This document shows positions 1-6,508 of a stretch of DNA of 33,591 bases, one piece after another. The notes under the pieces are model-generated. The model did not search any database, was not told where the DNA came from, and saw only the letters and a list, made by a program, of their open reading frames with translations. Both the position numbers and the translations under genes were made by a program. The number at the start of each line of letters is the position of its first letter. Positions within the stretch are counted from its first letter, which is position 1. Source of the DNA: Enhydrobacter aerosaccus (GTDB lineage Bacteria > Pseudomonadota > Alphaproteobacteria > Reyranellales > Reyranellaceae); contig CAIMEE010000410.1 in the NCBI GenBank assembly GCA_903839865.1, forward strand, positions 1 through 33,591, given 5' to 3'.

Positions 1-511
1 CGGCCTGCTTCACGAGGTCGGGCGTGTTCATGGTGTTGGAGACGGCCGGCGAGAACCAGCCGCGCAGCTTGCGGCCGGTGAGGCGCAGATGCGTGGCCTT
101 GCTGTGCTCGATCACTTCAAGCTCCTCTTCCGGCGAATAGCCCCAGTGATAGCGCGTGTTGAAATAGCCGTGGCTCATGTACTCCCAGCGCCGCGCCTCC
201 ATGGCCTCCAGGATCTCGGGATACATCTCGATCACCGACATCGAGAGCGACACGGTGCAGCGGATCGAGTGCTTGTCGAGCACCTCGAACATGCGCCACA
301 GGCCCACACGATTGCCGTAGTCGCGGCCGCCATAGCCCAGCACGTCGGGATGCGGCATGCGCGGCCACGGGTTGCGCACGCGCACCTCGGCCGGGAGGTA
401 CTCGTAATGCTCGATGTTGGGGCAGACCCAGACGGCGACCTTGGCGTTGTTGGGCCAGGTCAGCTTTGGCCGCGACACGATCGGGGAATAGCCGAAGCGG
501 TAGGGATCCAT
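1..511 (-). CDS. Polysaccharide deacetylase-family protein (C-terminus beyond window)
   Basis: The frame opens with an ATG at 511-509, preceded by an AAGGAAG ribosome-binding site, and runs off the left edge, so only about 170 N-terminal residues are visible. The protein reads MDPYRFGYSPIVSRPKLTWP, followed by YGGRDYGNRVGLWRM and an EYMSHGYFNTRYHWGYSPEE stretch. This layout is typical of the PuuE/allantoinase-like branch of the polysaccharide (chitin-type) deacetylase fold, whose members hydrolyse C-N bonds of amides or cyclic ureides. The SHG...N segment matches the histidine motif; the classical TFDDG motif of peptidoglycan deacetylases is not evident. The substrate cannot be told from this fragment. 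The gene is divergent from the short-chain dehydrogenase at 635, with a 123-bp gap that must hold both promoters. Family assignment is fairly sure, function open. Confidence 0.75.
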   Translation of the reverse strand, partial: MDPYRFGYSPIVSRPKLTWPNNAKVAVWVCPNIEHYEYLPAEVRVRNPWPRMPHPDVLGYGGRDYGNRVGLWRMFEVLDKHSIRCTVSLSMSVIEMYPEILEAMEARRWEYMSHGYFNTRYHWGYSPEEELEVIEHSKATHLRLTGRKLRGWFSPAVSNTMNTPDLVKQA

Positions 512-634
512 GCCGGTTTTTCTTCCTTGTGATGACTCCGGGAGTGCAACATGCGACGAAAGCGGGCGCAACCGTCGGGCCAGTGTTCGCAGTGCGGCTC
601 GATGCGATGACGTGAAATTCGGGAGGAGAGAGTC

Positions 635-1429
635 ATGGATGTACGCATGGATGGCCGCGTGGCCGTGATCACAGGCGGCAGCACGGGTCTGGGTCTGGCG
701 ATGGCCAAGGAATTCGCGGCATCGGGCGCGTCGGTCGCCATGCTGGCGCGCAAGGCCGATGCCTTGGCCGCTGCCAAGGCTGAGGTGCAGACGGCCGCCG
801 GCAAGACCAACGCCAAGGTCGAGGGCTATTCCTGCGACGTCTCCAAGGCCGCTCCGATTGCCGAGACCTGGAAGAAGATCCAGGCCGACTTCGGCAAGGT
901 CGACATCGTCGTGAACAACGCGGGCATCAGCCACGCCAAGGCATTCGACACGGTGACCGACGAGGACTGGCAGGGCGATCTCGATCTCAAGCTGTTCGCC
1001 GCCATCCGCCTCTGCCGTCTCGCCTTCCCGGGCATGCGCGAGCGCAAGTGGGGCCGGGTCATCAACGTGCTCAACATCGGCGCCAAGGCGCCCGGCGCCA
1101 ACTCGACGCCGACGTCGGTCAGCCGCGCCGCCGGCCTCGCGCTCACCAAGGCGATGAGCCAGGAGAACGCCCCGCACGGCGTGCTGGTGAACGCGATGCT
1201 GGTCGGCCTTATCGAGAGCGACCAGTGGGCGCGCCGCCACAAGACGGCGGCGGGCGCGGGCAAGACCTATGAAGAGTTCCTGAAGGGCATGGCGGGACGC
1301 ATCCCGCTCGGCCGCATGGGCAAGGCCGAAGAGTTCGCCCGCATGGCGTGCTTCCTCTGCTCCGACGCGGGCTCGTTCATTACCGGCGTCGCGATCAACG
1401 TCGACGGCGGCGCGTGCCCGGTGGTGTGA
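635..1429 (+). CDS. SDR-fold protein with a degenerate catalytic tetrad
   Basis: 264 residues, the usual length of a classical short-chain dehydrogenase/reductase. The ATG follows a strong GGGAGGAG site. The Rossmann cofactor motif TGGSTGLG is at residues 13-20, NNAG at 94-97, and a C-terminal GVAINVDGG at 251-259. The active site is abnormal: by motif alignment the usual Asn is K119, the Ser is N147 (VLN), and the YxxxK pair is T160 and R164 (TSVSR). The sequence downstream (AAGLALTKAM, then VGLIESDQW) aligns with a known subset of SDR-like proteins that also lack YxxxK. It may therefore bind NAD(P) without normal dehydrogenase chemistry, or use another mechanism. Its stop codon overlaps the start of the monooxygenase gene (ATGA), so the two are translationally coupled and probably work together. 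Substrate unknown. Confidence 0.85.
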   Translation: MDVRMDGRVAVITGGSTGLGLAMAKEFAASGASVAMLARKADALAAAKAEVQTAAGKTNAKVEGYSCDVSKAAPIAETWKKIQADFGKVDIVVNNAGISHAKAFDTVTDEDWQGDLDLKLFAAIRLCRLAFPGMRERKWGRVINVLNIGAKAPGANSTPTSVSRAAGLALTKAMSQENAPHGVLVNAMLVGLIESDQWARRHKTAAGAGKTYEEFLKGMAGRIPLGRMGKAEEFARMACFLCSDAGSFITGVAINVDGGACPVV

Positions 1430-3183
1430 TGACGGACGTCGGTGCGCCCGTAACGCACTGGCTCGGCAGGTTCGAACGGGCCCTTGCCGGTGGCAATGCC
1501 ACCCAGCTCAAGCGCCTGTTCCACGCCGACAGCCACTGGCGAGATGTGCTGGCCCTCGGCTGGCACATCGACACGCTGAGTGGTGTCGATGCGATCGTCG
1601 ATGCCCTGATCGGCTGGGCGCGGCGGGCGCAACCGTCCCGATTCGCCATCGATCCCGACCGTGCGCCGCCGCGCGCGGTCATGCGCGCCGGCACCGATGC
1701 GATCGAGGCGATCTTCAAGTTCGAGACCGAGCAAGGGCACTGCAGCGGCGTGCTGCGGCTCACGCCGGTCGAGGACGCCGAGCCCCGCGCCTGGACCCTG
1801 CTCACCGCGCTCGAGGAACTGCAGGGCCACGAAGAGCAGATCGGGCGCAAGAAGCCTCAAGGTGGCAAGGCCTATTCGCGCGACTTCCGTGGGCCCAACT
1901 GGCTCGACCAGCGCAAATCGGCGGAAGCCTTCTCCGATCGCGATCCGGCGGTGCTGGTGGTGGGCGGCGGCCAGGCCGGCCTCGCGGCGGCCGCACGCCT
2001 GTCGCAACTCGGCCTCGACACGCTGATCGTCGATCGCGAGCCGCGCGTCGGCGACAACTGGCGCAAGCGCTATCACGCGCTGGTGCTGCACAACCAGGTG
2101 CACGTCAATCACCTGCCCTACATGCCGTTCCCGCCGACCTGGCCCGCGTACATTCCCAAGGACAAGCTCGCGAGCTGGTTCGAGGCCTATGTCGAAAGCC
2201 TCGAGCTCAACTTCTGGACCTCGACCGAATTCCTGGGCGGCCGATACGACGACAAGGCCTGCCACTGGATCGTGACGCTGCGCCGCGACGGCGTAGAGCG
2301 CGAGATGCGGCCGCGCCACGTCGTGATGGCCACCGGCGTGAGCGGCATACCCAACATCCCGGCGATCCCGACGCTCGATGCCTTTGCCGGCGCGGTGGTG
2401 CATTCCAGCCAATACCAGGACGGCGATGCCTGGACCGGCAAGCAAGCGCTGGTGATCGGCACGGGCAACAGCGGCCACGATATCGCGCAGGACCTCCAGT
2501 CGAGCGGCGCGCATGTCACTCTCGTGCAGCGCAGCTCGACCCTGATCGTCAATGTCGAGCCCAGCGCGCAGCTTCCCTATGCGCTCTACGACGAAGGCCC
2601 GTCGCTGGAGGATTGCGATCTCATCACCACGGCCACGCCGCTGGCGCTCGGCCGCCGCAGCCATCAGCTCCTGACCGCCAAGGCCAAGCAGATCGACAAG
2701 CCGCTGCTCGACGGGCTCGCGCGCATCGGCTTCCGGCTCGACGACGGCGACGAGGGGACTGGCTGGCAGTACAAGTACCTGACGCGCGGCGGCGGCTATT
2801 ACTTCAACGTCGGCTGCTCGGACCTGCTCGTCGAGGGCAAGATCGGCCTGGCGCAGTTCGCCGATATCGCGCGCTTCGAGGCCGACGGCGCCGCGATGCG
2901 CTCGGGCGACAAGCTCAAGGCGGACCTGATCGTGCTGGCGACCGGCTACAAGGGGCAGGAGGAGCTGGTCGCCAAACTGTTCGGTCAGCCCGTCGCCGAC
3001 AAGGTCGGCCCGATCTGGGGCTTCGGCGACGGACAGGAACTCCGCAACATGTTCACGACAACGCCGCAGCCCGGCCTGTGGTTCATCGCCGGCAGCCTGG
3101 CGCAGTGCCGCATCTACTCGAAGTATCTCGCCCTGCAAATCAAGGCGTGCGAGCTCGGCTTGTCGCCCAAGATCGCCGCCTAG
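1429..3183 (+). CDS. Flavin-containing monooxygenase with N-terminal NTF2-like domain
   Basis: 584 residues from the ATG at 1429, which overlaps the SDR stop; an upstream in-frame ATG at 1348 lies inside the SDR gene and is unlikely to be used. Residues about 1-150 resemble an NTF2/SnoaL-like cone domain (RFERALAGGNATQLKRLF, DSHWRDVLAL). From about 172 there is a two-dinucleotide-domain monooxygenase: FAD motif GGGQAGL at 179-185, the FMO fingerprint FxGxxxHxxxY at F319-H325-Y329, an NADPH motif GTGNSG at 344-349, and VLATGY near the C-terminus. Family members use NADPH and O2 to oxygenate N or S atoms, or to decarboxylate or insert oxygen next to carbonyls; the substrate here is unknown. The Y at the end of the fingerprint favours FMO over Baeyer-Villiger type. 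The 3' end overlaps the convergent GNAT gene by 4 bp. Confidence 0.88.
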   Translation: MTDVGAPVTHWLGRFERALAGGNATQLKRLFHADSHWRDVLALGWHIDTLSGVDAIVDALIGWARRAQPSRFAIDPDRAPPRAVMRAGTDAIEAIFKFETEQGHCSGVLRLTPVEDAEPRAWTLLTALEELQGHEEQIGRKKPQGGKAYSRDFRGPNWLDQRKSAEAFSDRDPAVLVVGGGQAGLAAAARLSQLGLDTLIVDREPRVGDNWRKRYHALVLHNQVHVNHLPYMPFPPTWPAYIPKDKLASWFEAYVESLELNFWTSTEFLGGRYDDKACHWIVTLRRDGVEREMRPRHVVMATGVSGIPNIPAIPTLDAFAGAVVHSSQYQDGDAWTGKQALVIGTGNSGHDIAQDLQSSGAHVTLVQRSSTLIVNVEPSAQLPYALYDEGPSLEDCDLITTATPLALGRRSHQLLTAKAKQIDKPLLDGLARIGFRLDDGDEGTGWQYKYLTRGGGYYFNVGCSDLLVEGKIGLAQFADIARFEADGAAMRSGDKLKADLIVLATGYKGQEELVAKLFGQPVADKVGPIWGFGDGQELRNMFTTTPQPGLWFIAGSLAQCRIYSKYLALQIKACELGLSPKIAA

Positions 3184-3623
3184 GCTCGCCAGTCCTTCGA
3201 CAAAAAGTAGCGTGTGTTCCCGGGTGGGTAGTCGGCGATCTCGCCGAAGGTCTTGAATCCCTGACGCAGATAGAAGCGGTGGGCGTCGGGGCTGAAGGTC
3301 TCCAGCCAGGCGCCGATGCAGCCGCGCTTCTTCGCTTCCGATTCGGCCAGTGCCAGCAGCTTCGCCCCCATGCCCCGGCCGCGCAGTTTCTCGGGCACGC
3401 ACAGAAGCTCGACCGTGAGGCGCCGCCACGAGGTGCGGCCGCAGAGGCCGCCGATCAGGACGCCGTTCTCCTGGATCATGATCGCGAGCGGGCGGCGGTC
3501 GTTGACGCCCATCCGCGCTTCGTTCGCGGCCGAGATGCCCTGGCCCACAAGCTCGTGCATGCCGGGCGGCGGCTGGTCCGTCAGGACCAGCTCGACGGAG
3601 TTCGCCATCGGCGCAGCGGCCAC
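3180..3623 (-). CDS. GNAT-family N-acetyltransferase
   Basis: 147 residues if started at the GTG at 3623, which overlaps the last base of the thiolase stop codon; an ATG at 3608 gives 142 residues, and neither has a clear ribosome-binding site. The acetyl-CoA pyrophosphate-binding motif is LRGRGMGAKLL (R-x-x-G-x-G), preceded by the strand VELLCVPEKLRG and followed by AHRFYLRQGF, the usual motif B of GNAT enzymes. These transfer an acetyl group from acetyl-CoA to an amine on a small molecule or protein; the substrate is not predictable. The gene is directly downstream of the thiolase on the same strand, so co-transcription is likely. Its end overlaps the convergent monooxygenase gene tail to tail. 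Confidence 0.85.
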   Translation of the reverse strand: MAAAPMANSVELVLTDQPPPGMHELVGQGISAANEARMGVNDRRPLAIMIQENGVLIGGLCGRTSWRRLTVELLCVPEKLRGRGMGAKLLALAESEAKKRGCIGAWLETFSPDAHRFYLRQGFKTFGEIADYPPGNTRYFLSKDWRA

Positions 3624-4792
3624 TATCTCAGTGGTTCCAGAATGCTCACATAGTTCGCGACGGCCGCGCCGCCCATGTTGAAGACGCCCGCGATCTCGGC
3701 CCTGGGCAGCTGCAGCGCGCCGGGCGCGGTGCCCGAGAGCTGCATCGCCGACATCACGTGCATCGACACGCCGGTGGCGCCGACCGGATGGCCCTTGGCC
3801 TTGAGGCCGCCCGAGACATTGACCGGCAGCTTGCCGTCGCGCTCGACCCAGCCTTCGTGGATGGCGCGCTCGCCCTCGCCCGGGGCGGTGAGGCCCATGG
3901 CTTCATATTCGATCAGCTCGGCCGAGGTGAAGCAGTCGTGGCTTTCCACGAACGAAAGATCGAGCAGGTCGATCTTGGCTTCGGCCAGCGCCTGCTTCCA
4001 GGCGAGCGCGGGGCCCTCGAACTTGATGATGTCGCGCCTGCTCATGGGCAGGAAGTCGTTGACGTGCTGCGCGGCGCGGAAGGCGATCGCCTGCTTCATG
4101 CCAAGCGCGGTCGAGACATCGGCCAGCACGACGGCGGCCGCGCCATCGGTCACCGGCGAGCAGTCGGTGCGCTTCAGCGGGCCGGCTACGAACGGATTCT
4201 TGTCGGAGGGCGTGCGGCAGAAGTCGTAGGCGAATTCCTTCTGGAAATGCGCGAAGGGATTCTTGGCGCCATTCTTGTGCGCCTTGACCGCGATCTTGGC
4301 GAGCGCATCGGACTTGTCGCCGTAGCGCTGGAAATAGGCCGAGGTGATCTTGCCGAAGATGCCCGCGAATCCCGCCTCGATGGTGGCTTCCTCGGCCATA
4401 TACGAGGCCTTGATCAGCACTTCGCCCGCCTGGGTCGAGTTGAGCTCGGTCATCTTCTCGACGCCGACCACGAGGACGAACCGCGCCTTCTTGGCGGCGA
4501 GCGTATTGAGGCCCATGTGGATGGCGGCCGACCCGGTGGCGCAGGCGTTCTCGACGCGGGTCGAGGGCTTGAAGCGCAGGTCGGGATGGGTCTGCAGCGC
4601 GAGCGAGGAGTGGAACTCCTGGCGCACGAAGCCGCCGTTCATGTTGCCCACGTAGATGACGTCGATGTCCCGGGGCTCGATGCCGGCATGGGCGATCGCC
4701 TCGGACGCGGCCTTCACGATCAGGGATTCGCTGGTCTCGGCGTCGAGCTTGCCGAACTTGCCGTGGGACCAACCGACGATGCAGGCCGTCAT
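3623..4792 (-). CDS. Thiolase-family protein (SCP2-thiolase type acetyl-CoA acyltransferase)
   Basis: 389 residues from the ATG at 4792, chosen because an AGGAGG site lies just upstream; an in-frame ATG at 4861 would add 23 non-conserved residues. Thiolase landmarks are the nucleophilic cysteine C84 in ENACATGSAA, HDCFTSAEL with H285, and GHPVGATG at 334-341. The HDCF motif and the lack of the usual C-terminal CxG cysteine (FNMGGAAVANYV instead) place it in the SCP2/SCPx-like thiolase branch rather than among canonical FadA or PhbA enzymes. Such enzymes cleave or condense 3-oxoacyl-CoA thioesters in the cytoplasm. No DUF35/OB-fold partner gene, common beside archaeal-type members, is adjacent. 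Transcribed with the downstream GNAT gene; divergent from the gene at 4944. Confidence 0.9.
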   Translation of the reverse strand: MTACIVGWSHGKFGKLDAETSESLIVKAASEAIAHAGIEPRDIDVIYVGNMNGGFVRQEFHSSLALQTHPDLRFKPSTRVENACATGSAAIHMGLNTLAAKKARFVLVVGVEKMTELNSTQAGEVLIKASYMAEEATIEAGFAGIFGKITSAYFQRYGDKSDALAKIAVKAHKNGAKNPFAHFQKEFAYDFCRTPSDKNPFVAGPLKRTDCSPVTDGAAAVVLADVSTALGMKQAIAFRAAQHVNDFLPMSRRDIIKFEGPALAWKQALAEAKIDLLDLSFVESHDCFTSAELIEYEAMGLTAPGEGERAIHEGWVERDGKLPVNVSGGLKAKGHPVGATGVSMHVMSAMQLSGTAPGALQLPRAEIAGVFNMGGAAVANYVSILEPLR

Positions 4793-4943
4793 TTGTATGC
4801 CTCCTGGGGGATGTCGCCTTTGCTGCGACCATACACTTATCGTGCGGCGGCGGTCCGGCAAGCGCCTTTGCAGGAGTTTAGCTCATGGCTATATGCCCTA
4901 ATTCCGCCGCCGGGATATCGTCTATACTGGCCTCCGAGGAACC

Positions 4944-5321
4944 ATGTCCGACCCAGCAACCACGCCCCCGCAACGCTCCCGCTGGCCCCTGATCCTGGGC
5001 GGTCTGGTGGGTGGATTCCTGCTGGTCGGCGCCGGTCTCGGACTGGGCTGGTACCTTTTCTACCGTCCGATCGTGAACGTGGCCGTGCAGTTGCCGGCCC
5101 CTCCGGCGCCGCCCGCCCCCGCAGGCCCCGATGCCGCGGCGGTCAAGGCGCTCGAGGACCAGATCGACAAGCAGAAGGTCGCCAACAAGCAGATCGAGGA
5201 CCAGATCGCGGCCCTCAAGGATCGCCTGCGCGCCGATGTCTGCACGGCCAAGGATCCTGGCGGCAAGGGCGGCATCCCGCAGCAGTCGCCGATGCCCCCC
5301 GGCGAAGGCCGGAAAATCTAA
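4944..5321 (+). CDS. Small bitopic membrane protein with coiled coil
   Basis: 125 residues; the ATG follows GAGGA. Residues 1-14 are short, basic and proline-rich. A single strongly hydrophobic segment spans about 15-41 (glycine/leucine rich, ending WYLFYRP). A proline/alanine linker follows (APPAPPAPAGP), then a charged heptad-like stretch at about 68-95 (ALEDQIDKQKVANKQIEDQI) that should form a coiled coil, and one cysteine in DVCTAKDP. The topology (short inside N-terminus, one membrane helix, periplasmic coiled coil) is a miniature of the SrfA-like proteins at 12191-14869, whose locus it converges on. I recognise no family. A role as an accessory membrane component of that locus is inference from position and topology. 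The last codons lie in a duplicated 26-bp unit. Confidence 0.7.
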   Translation: MSDPATTPPQRSRWPLILGGLVGGFLLVGAGLGLGWYLFYRPIVNVAVQLPAPPAPPAPAGPDAAAVKALEDQIDKQKVANKQIEDQIAALKDRLRADVCTAKDPGGKGGIPQQSPMPPGEGRKI

Positions 5322-5347
5322 TCTCCGGCGAAGGCCGGAAAATCTAA
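5299..5347. repeat. Tandem 26-bp duplication carrying two identical hairpins
   Basis: A 23-bp sequence at 5299-5321 recurs exactly at 5325-5347 (period 26 bp). Each copy holds a perfect 5-bp stem with a 4-base loop, CCGGC-GAAG-GCCGG, at 5299-5312 and 5325-5338. The first copy encodes the end and stop of the small membrane protein; the second abuts the stop of the Sel1-repeat gene on the other strand. Read on the minus strand, the first hairpin met is followed by a T-rich run (AGATTAGATTTT), so it could act as a weak terminator for the leftward Srf operon. On the plus strand the hairpin is followed by A rather than T residues. Confidence 0.6.
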
Positions 5348-6499
5348 CTACTTGGGAAGAGCGTCGAGCGCTTTCTTGGCCTCGGCGTCGTTCTGAGAGA
5401 CGGCCTGTTCCAGCCATGTCCTGGCCTTTGCCGGATCCGCGGGGAGGCCCGCGCCGCCCTTGGCGAGCAGCATTCCATATTTGCGCTGCGCCTCGACATT
5501 GCCCGCCAGTGCCGCACGCTCGTACCAGTCGGCGGCGCGCGGGCCGTCGGGCGTGAAGCCCTTCTTGGCCGGCAGGGTCGGATCGTAGAAGCCCGCGACT
5601 TCCAGCTCGGCCTGCGGATTGCCGGCTTCTGCTGCCGCGCGCCAGATCAGGAAGGCTTCGGGCAGGTCGCCGCCTTGCGCATATTGTTTGGCGCGCGCGA
5701 GCAGCACGTCGGGGGCGGGCTTGGTCGCGAGATATTCCTCGACGGCCATGCGGGCGGATTTCTTGGGCGGCTCCGGCGCCGGCTTGGGCGGCGGCGATGG
5801 AGCAGGAGCCGGTGTGGACTCGGGGGCCGGCGGCGCTGCTGCGGTCTCGACGGGAGCTGGCGCCGCAGCGGGCGGCGTGCCGGCGATCAGGCTTTCGAGC
5901 TGCTGACGGTGGAACAGGTAGGCATAGACGCCGCCCGCGACCAGGATCACCAGCACGATCATGGTGATCAGCCATGTGCCGCCGTTGGAGCGCGGCGGCG
6001 GGAGCGGTTCAGGCTCGGGCAGGCGTGGCGGCAGTTCGGGCGCGGCCAGGACCAGAGGCGGCGGCAATTCCGGCTCGATCTCCACAGGCGGGGGCTCGAC
6101 CTTCGGCGCGGCGCGGCGCAGGCGCACCAGATCGTCGGTGCCGCGCGCCGACGGATCGACGGCGCCGGAGGTCAGCATCTGCGGCCATGCGATGACCGTC
6201 GAGCCCACGACGCCGATGTCGGGTTCCCTGACCCTGAGGCGCACGGTGGAGGTGCCGGCGAGCAGGTCGCAGATCTCCGGCCCGAGATGGAATTCCAGCG
6301 CGCCCTGAACGCGCTCGACATGGGCCGGCACCAGCCACGCCTCGGTGCGGCGCCAGCCGTCGTCGGCGAGGTGCGAGTCCGGACCCTGCTGGCGTTGCAG
6401 CGAGAGCGCGAGCCCGTCGGCCGGGGCGTCGAGGTCCGACACACGCAGGATCGCGTGACCGGGCTCGGGCTGCGACAGGACGATGGCGCGCATCGGCAT
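5348..6499 (-). CDS. Sel1-like/TPR-repeat single-pass membrane protein of the Srf locus
   Basis: 383 residues, starting 9 nt after the srfC stop. Residues 1-125 form an unrecognised globular domain (RAIVLSQPEPGHAILRVSDL at the start). A proline-rich linker covers about 133-170, one membrane helix about 175-196 (TWLITMIVLVILVAGG), a second long Pro/Ala linker about 208-245, and Sel1-like repeats about 262-383 (AFLIWRAAAEAGNPQAELEV; AADWYERAALAGNVEAQRKY; ARTWLEQAVSQNDAEAKKAL). The repeats are helical protein-binding modules and by topology would lie in the periplasm if the N-terminus is inside. It is the last gene of the five-gene leftward operon. The large-linker bitopic layout echoes the two SrfA-like proteins. 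Function unknown; scaffold in an envelope complex is the inference. Confidence 0.85.
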   Translation of the reverse strand: MPMRAIVLSQPEPGHAILRVSDLDAPADGLALSLQRQQGPDSHLADDGWRRTEAWLVPAHVERVQGALEFHLGPEICDLLAGTSTVRLRVREPDIGVVGSTVIAWPQMLTSGAVDPSARGTDDLVRLRRAAPKVEPPPVEIEPELPPPLVLAAPELPPRLPEPEPLPPPRSNGGTWLITMIVLVILVAGGVYAYLFHRQQLESLIAGTPPAAAPAPVETAAAPPAPESTPAPAPSPPPKPAPEPPKKSARMAVEEYLATKPAPDVLLARAKQYAQGGDLPEAFLIWRAAAEAGNPQAELEVAGFYDPTLPAKKGFTPDGPRAADWYERAALAGNVEAQRKYGMLLAKGGAGLPADPAKARTWLEQAVSQNDAEAKKALDALPK

Positions 6500-6508
6500 C
6501 GCGAAGCC

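Noticed and set aside
1267..3429. 720-codon minus-strand open frame opposite the monooxygenase
   Set aside because: Shadow frame: composition biased and without recognisable motifs, while the plus strand shows FAD, NADPH and FMO fingerprints.
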